DNA of 5,160 nt from Bacteroidales bacterium (GTDB lineage Bacteria > Bacteroidota > Bacteroidia > Bacteroidales > Marinilabiliaceae): assembly GCA_900766825.1 (NCBI GenBank), contig CAAFWU010000019.1, forward strand, positions 1-5,160, given 5' to 3'. Shown here piece after piece: positions 1-5,160 of the stretch (positions within the stretch are counted from its first letter, which is position 1; each line of letters begins with the position of its first letter). Below the pieces are notes generated by a model. The model was given only the letters and a program-made list of their open reading frames with translations. It had not been told where the DNA came from and did not search any database. The translations under genes were made by a program, and so were the position numbers.

Positions 1-61
1 AGTTAACACAAAACTTAAAGCTACTAAATAAAAAAGCCTAAAAACAAAAAGATAAGACGGT
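1..61 (+). other. AT-rich upstream region of pyrG
   Basis: Non-coding, strongly A-rich stretch ahead of the pyrG reading frame. An in-frame TAA at 53-55 closes the frame, so only the ATG at 62 and the ATG at 98 can start pyrG. No Shine-Dalgarno sequence, hairpin terminator or tail end of an upstream gene can be recognised. The A-runs (about 27-50) resemble the A-rich leaders used in place of a Shine-Dalgarno in Bacteroidota, which is the only argument here for the earlier ATG. There is no TTG in 1-78, so no clear -33 element is seen. Confidence 0.4.
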
Positions 62-78
62 ATGTGTGAACTTATTCT

Positions 79-86
79 TAAATTTG
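79..86 (+). promoter_or_regulatory. Possible Bacteroidota -7 box (TAAATTTG) before pyrG
   Basis: TAAATTTG is an exact match to the Bacteroidota primary-sigma -7 consensus TAnnTTTG and is followed by CAG, a common continuation. A transcript from it would begin around 91-93, just before the ATG at 98, giving an almost leaderless mRNA. Against it, no TTG or TTTG lies about 20 bases upstream where the -33 element belongs, and an 8-mer with six fixed bases can occur by chance in AT-rich DNA. Confidence 0.35.
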
Positions 87-97
87 CAGTCCGTGAA

Positions 98-1729
98 ATG
101 GAAATTAACCCACAAGCAGTAACACAAGTGACAGAGACAAGATATGTGTTCGTGACGGGCGGTGTAGCATCGTCCCTCGGCAAAGGTATCATATCGGCTT
201 CGTTGGCAAAACTTCTCCAAAGCCGCGGTTATAACGTAACCATCCAAAAATTAGACCCTTACCTGAATATCGATCCAGGTACCCTCAACCCCTACGAGCA
301 CGGCGAGTGCTACGTAACCGAAGATGGTGCCGAGACCGACTTGGATCTTGGTCACTACGAACGTTTCCTGAACATTCGCACTAGTCAGGACAACAACGTC
401 ACCACAGGACGTATTTACAAAAGTGTAATTGAAAAAGAGCGTCGTGGCGATTATCTTGGCAAAACAGTTCAGATCATCCCCCATATTACCGACGAGATCA
501 AGCGCCGCATAATGCTCATGGGCACTCACCACAAGTACGATGTGGTGATAACTGAGATTGGTGGCACCGTTGGCGACATCGAGAGTCTCCCCTACATTGA
601 GGCCGTAAGGCAATTAAAATGGGAGTTGGGCTCAAAAGCCATGTTTATACACTTGACTTTGGTTCCATACCTCAGCGCCAGCAAAGAACTGAAAACCAAG
701 CCCACACAGCACTCCGTTAAGGCTCTGCTCGAAGAGGGTATTCAGCCCGACATTCTCGTGCTCCGCTCAGAGAAAGAGCTCAGCGAGAACCTCCGCAAGA
801 AGGTTGCTCTCTTCTGCAACGTCGACCCCGATGCCGTCATCCAGAGCGTAGACGTAGACACCATATATAAGGTGCCCATCTTGATGCAGGAGCAACACTT
901 GGACGAGATTGCCATGCGCAAACTCCAGTTGCCAGGTCACCACGAGTCCGACATGTCCGATTGGAAGCACTTCCTCGACCTCATGGCCAACGCCACCGAG
1001 ACAGTTCGCATTGGTCTGGTTGGCAAGTACGTTGAGTTGCCCGATGCCTACAAATCAATCATCGAAGCAGTAAACCACGCTGCCACCTATAATAACCGCA
1101 AGGCTAAGCTCGAACTCATCCACTCCGAGAGTGTAACCGACGAAAACGTTGCTCAGAAACTCTCTGGTCTTCAGGGTGTTATTGTAGCTCCCGGTTTTGG
1201 CAATCGCGGTACAGAGGGCAAAATAATTGCAGCACGCTACGCCCGCGAGAACAATATTCCTTTCTTGGGAATTTGCCTTGGTATGCAAATGGCTGTTGTT
1301 GAATTTGCACGCAACGTACTAGGCTGGGACAAAGCCAATAGTTCCGAGATGGATCATGCGACCCCCTACCCTGTCATCGACATCATGGAGGACCAAAAGA
1401 ATATTACCAACAAGGGAGGCACGATGCGCTTGGGCGGCTACGACTGCCAACTCAAACCAGGCAGCAAGGTTGCAGAGGTCTACGGCAAACCCATGGTACG
1501 CGAAAGACACAGACACCGTTTTGAGTTCAACTCAAAATTCCTGCCCGACTTTGAGGCTGCTGGCATGATTGCCACTGGCACAAACCCAGATACTGGTCTT
1601 GTTGAGATTATGGAAATCCCAACTCACAAATGGTACGTCTGCTGCCAATTCCACCCCGAGTATAGCAGCACAGCCTTGGCACCACACCCACTCTTTTTGG
1701 CATTCGTTAAAGCAGCCATTGCTGAGTAA
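98..1729 (+). CDS. pyrG: CTP synthase (glutamine-hydrolysing)
   Basis: Makes CTP from UTP, ATP and glutamine, the last step of de novo pyrimidine nucleotide synthesis; cytosolic, tetrameric in the known family. Numbering from the ATG at 98 (543 aa), the synthetase domain spans about 14-280: P-loop GGVASSLGKG (21-30), DPGTLNPYEHGE (59-70), DGAETDLDLGHYERF (76-90), EIGGTVGDIES (153-163) and KTKPTQHS (199-206). The class I glutamine amidotransferase domain spans about 303-543: oxyanion-hole PGFGNRG (365-371), nucleophile Cys393 in GICLGMQ, RERHRHRFEFN (468-478), and the His519/Glu521 pair in QFHPEY. The catalytic set looks complete, so an active enzyme is expected. An ATG at 62 would add 12 residues (555 aa); 98 is preferred because 543 aa fits the family (E. 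coli about 545) and the extension has no family counterpart. Followed 38 bases later by yidC, probably co-transcribed. Confidence 0.97.
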   Translation: MEINPQAVTQVTETRYVFVTGGVASSLGKGIISASLAKLLQSRGYNVTIQKLDPYLNIDPGTLNPYEHGECYVTEDGAETDLDLGHYERFLNIRTSQDNNVTTGRIYKSVIEKERRGDYLGKTVQIIPHITDEIKRRIMLMGTHHKYDVVITEIGGTVGDIESLPYIEAVRQLKWELGSKAMFIHLTLVPYLSASKELKTKPTQHSVKALLEEGIQPDILVLRSEKELSENLRKKVALFCNVDPDAVIQSVDVDTIYKVPILMQEQHLDEIAMRKLQLPGHHESDMSDWKHFLDLMANATETVRIGLVGKYVELPDAYKSIIEAVNHAATYNNRKAKLELIHSESVTDENVAQKLSGLQGVIVAPGFGNRGTEGKIIAARYARENNIPFLGICLGMQMAVVEFARNVLGWDKANSSEMDHATPYPVIDIMEDQKNITNKGGTMRLGGYDCQLKPGSKVAEVYGKPMVRERHRHRFEFNSKFLPDFEAAGMIATGTNPDTGLVEIMEIPTHKWYVCCQFHPEYSSTALAPHPLFLAFVKAAIAE

Positions 1730-1767
1730 TCTATCAAGACATTGCCCAACGATAGCGACTACAACAA

Positions 1768-3636
1768 ATGGATAAGAAAACATCAATAGCCATGGCACTC
1801 TGCTTTGCTGTGCTGCTTGTTTTTTGGTGGCTAAACCAACCCACCGAGGAACAGCGACAGCAGTGGCAGAGGTACTATGACTCGCTGGCTCGCGTAGAGC
1901 AACTGAAGCAAGACAGCTTGGCCAAAGTGAAGAGTTTGGCTCAAATGGAGGCAGACACAGCCAACATGACCGACTCGGCACGCACAGCTTTCCTTACATC
2001 GCGCTACGGTATGTTGGCTCATGCAGTAAACAAGCAAGCCAACACAACCACCATGGAGAACGGCAACATCAAATTGACCCTATCCGACAAAGGTGGAAAA
2101 ATAGAAAACGTTGAGATCAAGGAATATAAGGCATATGGAGATAAACCTCTTTTGCTCTATGGCGATGCCAAGAACACAAAGTTTGGTTTTGTCTTCGTAC
2201 ATAGCAACCGCTCTTATAACACCAACGACCTTTCTTTTGAGACCGAAGGCGTTAAGATTGCCGCCGACAGCACCCAAAGCATCAGCTACGTGCTCCGCAT
2301 GGCCGAAGGCTACCTCCGCTACACATACTCTTTGCGCAAAGAGAGCTATGAGGTGGACTTTAGCATAGAGGCTGACAGTTTGGGAGACAAGATTAGCACC
2401 ATGCACTCCAACATCGATTTGGTTTGGGCAGCCGATATGCCAGCTCAGGAAAAGAGCACCAAGTCGGAACAAATTTGGAGCAACCTATGCTATAGGTACT
2501 CTCAGGTCGATGTTGAGGAGTTGAACGCCTCTGGCAACGATGAGGAGGAAGAAAACGTAAGTTTGGATTGGGTGGCCTTCAAGAACCAATTCTTCAGCGC
2601 CATTCTTCACGCTAAGGACGAACCCTTCTCTGGCGGCACCTTCGTTTCCAAAGCATATACCGAGGGCAGTGAAAACCTGAAGAATGTCAGCGCGACCATG
2701 GGTGTGAAATTCGATTTCCGTGGGGCTGACAAGGCTGATTTCCGTTTCATATTCACTCCAAACTACTTCTACACACTGGAGAGCTATGAGGGTATGGAAC
2801 TCACAGAGCTCCTGCCACTTAGTTGGGGCATATTCCGTTGGATAAATGAGTATGCCATCATACCACTCTTCAAGTACTTGGAGGGCTTCTTCAGCAACTA
2901 TGGCATAGTCATTCTGATCTTGACCATCATAATTAAGTTGTTTATTCTGCCCCTCACATTCTCGTCGTTCAAATCGCAGGCGAAGATGCGAGTACTCAAG
3001 CCTCAGATTGACGAGATAAACAAGAAGTTCCCACCCGAGAAGGCAATGGAACGTCAGCAAGCAACAATGAACCTCTACAAGAAGGCAGGCATTAACCCAA
3101 TGAGTGGCTGTGTGCCCATGCTTCTACAGATGCCCATTCTTTTTGCTGCTTTCCGTTTCTTCCCAGCATCCATTGAGTTGCGCGGCGAATCGTTCTTATG
3201 GGCCGAGGATTTGTCTACTTTCGACTCCATTCTCGACCTGCCGTTCTCAATACCCTTCTATGGGGACCACGTCAGCCTCTTCTGTCTCTTGATGTGCATA
3301 GCTCAAATACTCTTCACCAAGTTCACTATGCAGAGCCAGAACACATCGGCTATGCCAGGAATGAGTTGGATGATGTATCTGATGCCAGTTATGTTGCTCT
3401 TCTTCTTCAATGACTACCCAGCAGGTCTCTGTTACTATTACTGCGTCTCAACACTCATCACAGTGCTTCAGACCATAATAATCAAGAGGTTCTTTATTGA
3501 CGAAAAAGCCATATTGGCCAAGATTGAGCAGAATCAGAAGAAACCATCGAAAAAGAGCCGTTTCCAGCAACTCTACGAAAAAGCCTTAGCTCAGCAGCAA
3601 GAAGCTATGAGACAACAGCAAAAAGGCAAACGATAG
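1768..3636 (+). CDS. yidC: Membrane protein insertase YidC (OxaA family)
   Basis: Inserts and folds inner-membrane proteins, alone or with SecYEG. The 622 aa follow the Gram-negative plan: TM1 about 5-23 after a KK N-terminus; a charged, Gln-rich linker (24-65); a periplasmic beta-rich P1 domain (about 95-345) with an acidic loop at 258-262; an amphipathic segment (about 352-372); TM2 (375-397); the cytosolic C1 hairpin (400-440, with AKMRVLKPQIDEINKKF); TM3 (447-467, GCVPMLLQMPILFA); TM4 (502-519), TM5 (532-548) and TM6 (551-573); and a basic Gln-rich tail (574-622), expected to lie near the ribosome. Lys390 occupies the place of the groove arginine (E. coli R366); as far as I recall Lys is usual in this phylum. 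Start: the ATG is preceded by A-rich ACTACAACAA and directly encodes TM1. No promoter or terminator is seen in the 38-base gap after pyrG, so read-through is likely; a terminator follows 39 bases after the stop. Confidence 0.97.
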   Translation: MDKKTSIAMALCFAVLLVFWWLNQPTEEQRQQWQRYYDSLARVEQLKQDSLAKVKSLAQMEADTANMTDSARTAFLTSRYGMLAHAVNKQANTTTMENGNIKLTLSDKGGKIENVEIKEYKAYGDKPLLLYGDAKNTKFGFVFVHSNRSYNTNDLSFETEGVKIAADSTQSISYVLRMAEGYLRYTYSLRKESYEVDFSIEADSLGDKISTMHSNIDLVWAADMPAQEKSTKSEQIWSNLCYRYSQVDVEELNASGNDEEEENVSLDWVAFKNQFFSAILHAKDEPFSGGTFVSKAYTEGSENLKNVSATMGVKFDFRGADKADFRFIFTPNYFYTLESYEGMELTELLPLSWGIFRWINEYAIIPLFKYLEGFFSNYGIVILILTIIIKLFILPLTFSSFKSQAKMRVLKPQIDEINKKFPPEKAMERQQATMNLYKKAGINPMSGCVPMLLQMPILFAAFRFFPASIELRGESFLWAEDLSTFDSILDLPFSIPFYGDHVSLFCLLMCIAQILFTKFTMQSQNTSAMPGMSWMMYLMPVMLLFFFNDYPAGLCYYYCVSTLITVLQTIIIKRFFIDEKAILAKIEQNQKKPSKKSRFQQLYEKALAQQQEAMRQQQKGKR

Positions 3637-3675
3637 TTGATTGAAAAATAGCTAAGTCATAAACTTGGCATAAGC

Positions 3676-3718
3676 AGAGAGAGTTTACAATGGTAAAACC
3701 ACAGTAAACTCTCTTTTT
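3676..3718 (+). terminator. Rho-independent terminator after yidC
   Basis: AGAGAGTTTAC (3678-3688) pairs perfectly with GTAAACTCTCT (3704-3714). Two more pairs (one G-U) extend the stem to 3676/3716. The 15-base apex can form its own small stem, TGGT (3691-3694) with ACCA (3698-3701). A run of five T (3714-3718) follows. It sits 39 bases after the yidC stop and before the rpsA promoter-like box, so it should end the pyrG-yidC transcript. There is no A-run on the left side, so it should work mainly in the + direction. Confidence 0.9.
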
Positions 3719-3733
3719 ACGAAAATTAAGTAA

Positions 3734-3757
3734 TGAAAATGCTAAGTATTGAAAATG
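3734..3757 (+). repeat. Direct repeat pair TGAAAATG
   Basis: TGAAAATG occurs at 3734-3741 and again at 3750-3757, a 16-base period, immediately upstream of the rpsA -7-like box. The function is unknown. It could be AT-rich upstream promoter DNA, a two-site regulator target, or chance in a low-complexity stretch. Confidence 0.4.
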
Positions 3758-3763
3758 AATTAG

Positions 3764-3771
3764 TAACTTCG
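3764..3771 (+). promoter_or_regulatory. Probable rpsA promoter -7 box (TAACTTCG)
   Basis: TAACTTCG followed by CAGCC matches the Bacteroidota -7 consensus TAnnTTTG with one mismatch (C for the third T). It lies downstream of the terminator and about 57 bases before the rpsA ATG, which would give a leader of roughly 50 bases. No good TTTG is found about 20 bases upstream; the nearest TTG (3749-3751) is only 12 bases away. The position between a terminator and a strongly expressed ribosomal gene is the main support. Confidence 0.55.
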
Positions 3772-3810
3772 CAGCCGATTTAATCAATCAATAAAGTCTA
3801 ACCACTAATT

Positions 3811-3827
3811 AGTTAACAAAACAAACA
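3811..3827 (+). promoter_or_regulatory. A-rich translation initiation region of rpsA (no Shine-Dalgarno)
   Basis: The 17 bases before the ATG are almost all A with some C and T and contain no GGAG-like motif. This is the usual pattern in Bacteroidota, where A-rich, unstructured leaders replace the Shine-Dalgarno. It agrees with the protein start: the next residues, MSEIQQGIADFDW, form the short acidic lead-in typical of S1 in this group. Confidence 0.5.
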
Positions 3828-5160
3828 ATGAGTGAAATTCAGCAAGGCATCGCCGATTTCGACTGGGAAGCCGTCGAGAATGATGGCATAAGCGCCGAGG
3901 CCAAAGCTCAGCAAGCTGCTGAGTACGACAAAACCCTCAGCACCCTCAAAGAGAAAGACGTTGTAGAGGGCGAGGTTATCTCTGTAAACAAGCGTGAGGT
4001 TGTCGTAAACGTCGGCTGCAAGTCGGACGGTATCGTTAGCCGCAACGAGTTCCGCTACAACCCAGACCTCAAGGTTGGTGACAAAGTAGAGGTCTACATC
4101 GAGAATCAAGAGGACAAGAGTGGTCAGCTCGTTCTCTCTCACAAGAAAGCACGCGCCATTCGTGCTTGGGACAACATCAACGCAGCTCTTGAGAACGACG
4201 AAGTTGTTAAGGGTTACATCAAGTGCCGTACCAAAGGCGGCATGATCGTTGACGTATTTGGCATCGAGGCATTCTTGCCTGGTTCGCAGATCGACGTTAA
4301 GCCCATCAGGGACTACGACATCTTCGTTGGCAAGACCATGGAATTCAAAGTTGTTAAGATCAACGCCGAGTTCCGCAATGTCGTTGTATCGCACAAAGCT
4401 CTCATCGAGGCCGAGCTCGAGCAGCAGAAGAAGGAGATTATCTCCAAGCTCGAGAAGGGTCAGGTACTTGAGGGCACCGTTAAGAACATCACCTCCTACG
4501 GCGTATTCGTTGACCTTGGTGGTGTCGACGGTCTTATCCACATCACCGACCTCTCTTGGGGTCGCGTATCTCATCCCGAGGAGATCGTTTCTCTCGACCA
4601 GAAGATCAACGTTGTTATCGTTGACTTCGACAACGAGAAGAAGCGCATCGCTTTGGGTCTGAAGCAACTCACTCCTCATCCTTGGGATGCACTGGATCCC
4701 AACATCAAAGTTGGCGACAAAGTCAAGGGCAAAGTTGTTGTCATGGCCGACTACGGTGCATTTGTTGAGATTGCTCCAGGTGTTGAGGGTCTCATCCACG
4801 TATCGGAGATGTCTTGGTCGCAGCACTTGCGCAGCGCTCAGGACTTCCTCAAGGTAGGTGACGAGGTTGAGGCACAGATCCTCTCTCTCGACCGCGAGGC
4901 AAGGAAGATGTCCCTCGGCCTGAAGCAGCTCGTTCCTAACCCATGGGAGAGCATCCGCGAGAAATATCCTGTCGGCTCAAAGCACACCGCAACCGTGCGC
5001 AACATCACCAACTTCGGTGTATTTGCAGAGCTTGAGGACGGCATCGAGGGCCTTGTACACATCAGCGACCTCAGCTGGGACAAGATCAAGCATCCGTCAG
5101 AGATGGTTCAGGCCGGCGACAAGCTCGATGTCATCATCCTCGACTTCGATGAGCCTAACC
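3828..5160 (+). CDS. rpsA: 30S ribosomal protein S1 (C-terminus outside window)
   Basis: The frame is open from the ATG to the window edge: 444 codons plus one base, with no stop. S1 binds mRNA on the small subunit and helps start translation. Five S1 (OB-fold) domains are visible: about 41-105 and 122-190 (more diverged; in known S1 these bind the ribosome), 207-278, 293-365 and 380-444. Domains 3-5 carry the motif YGVFVDL/YGAFVEI/FGVFAEL followed by GLIHITDLSW, GLIHVSEMSW and GLVHISDLSW. Related S1 proteins of about 600 aa have six domains, so the rest of domain 5 and domain 6 should lie to the right. Codon use is strongly biased (GAG, GTT, ATC, AAG, AAC), as expected for a highly expressed gene. 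Transcribed separately from yidC, judging from the terminator and promoter-like box ahead of it. Confidence 0.97.
   Translation, partial: MSEIQQGIADFDWEAVENDGISAEAKAQQAAEYDKTLSTLKEKDVVEGEVISVNKREVVVNVGCKSDGIVSRNEFRYNPDLKVGDKVEVYIENQEDKSGQLVLSHKKARAIRAWDNINAALENDEVVKGYIKCRTKGGMIVDVFGIEAFLPGSQIDVKPIRDYDIFVGKTMEFKVVKINAEFRNVVVSHKALIEAELEQQKKEIISKLEKGQVLEGTVKNITSYGVFVDLGGVDGLIHITDLSWGRVSHPEEIVSLDQKINVVIVDFDNEKKRIALGLKQLTPHPWDALDPNIKVGDKVKGKVVVMADYGAFVEIAPGVEGLIHVSEMSWSQHLRSAQDFLKVGDEVEAQILSLDREARKMSLGLKQLVPNPWESIREKYPVGSKHTATVRNITNFGVFAELEDGIEGLVHISDLSWDKIKHPSEMVQAGDKLDVIILDFDEPN

Noticed and set aside
1..14. Similarity of AGTTAACACAAAAC to AGTTAACAAAACAAAC before rpsA (3811-3826)
   Set aside because: Only AGTTAACA is shared exactly; the rest is low-complexity A/C. 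One sits just before the rpsA ATG and the other well upstream of pyrG, so a common role is not supported.
1532..1981. Minus-strand open frame of 149 codons across the pyrG-yidC junction
   Set aside because: It overlaps the pyrG amidotransferase catalytic end and the yidC TM1 region, both clearly coding on the + strand; no promoter or family support.
2518..2562. Acidic stretch in the YidC periplasmic domain (DEEEEN around residues 258-263) as a possible insertion
   Set aside because: The frame and flanking P1-domain sequence are intact, and variable acidic loops at this place appear usual for the family in this phylum.
2485..3060. Minus-strand open frame of 191 codons opposite yidC
   Set aside because: It lies wholly within the well-supported yidC gene, including the conserved TM2/C1 region, and resembles no known protein.
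4249..4662. Plus-strand open frame of 137 codons within rpsA
   Set aside because: It is a +1 frame shadow; its Ser/Arg-rich, low-complexity product is typical of a misread frame of a biased gene.
3813..4826. Minus-strand open frame of 337 codons
   Set aside because: It is the exact antisense register of rpsA, starts at a GTG inside rpsA, shows no recognisable family, and is explained by the absence of TTA/CTA/TCA codons in rpsA.

Overview
The window is ordinary core-genome DNA from a member of the Bacteroidota, most likely order Bacteroidales. The evidence is the near-Bacteroides/Prevotella wording of ribosomal protein S1 and of the C-terminal half of YidC, the absence of Shine-Dalgarno sequences (A-rich stretches precede the yidC and rpsA starts), and TAnnTTTG-like promoter elements.

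Layout, all on the + strand. Positions 1-97 are an AT-rich upstream region with two candidate pyrG starts and a perfect TAnnTTTG match between them. Positions 98-1729 are pyrG (CTP synthase). After a 38-base gap without a visible terminator, positions 1768-3636 are yidC (inner-membrane protein insertase). Positions 3637-3827 hold a strong intrinsic terminator (3676-3718), a pair of TGAAAATG repeats, a Bacteroidota-type -7 box (TAACTTCG, 3764-3771) and an A-rich leader. Positions 3828-5160 are the first 444 codons of rpsA (30S ribosomal protein S1), which runs off the right edge inside its fifth S1 domain.

The genes fit into two transcription units: pyrG-yidC, closed by the terminator, and rpsA, with its own promoter. 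All three serve growth: CTP for RNA, DNA and phospholipid precursors, membrane protein insertion, and mRNA binding on the ribosome. No CRISPR array, mobile element, tRNA, rRNA, phage or defence gene is visible, and I found no undescribed system. The points most worth checking are the pyrG start with its embedded promoter-like box, a PyrG signature that looks more flavobacterial than Bacteroides-like, and the compact yidC-rpsA regulatory gap.
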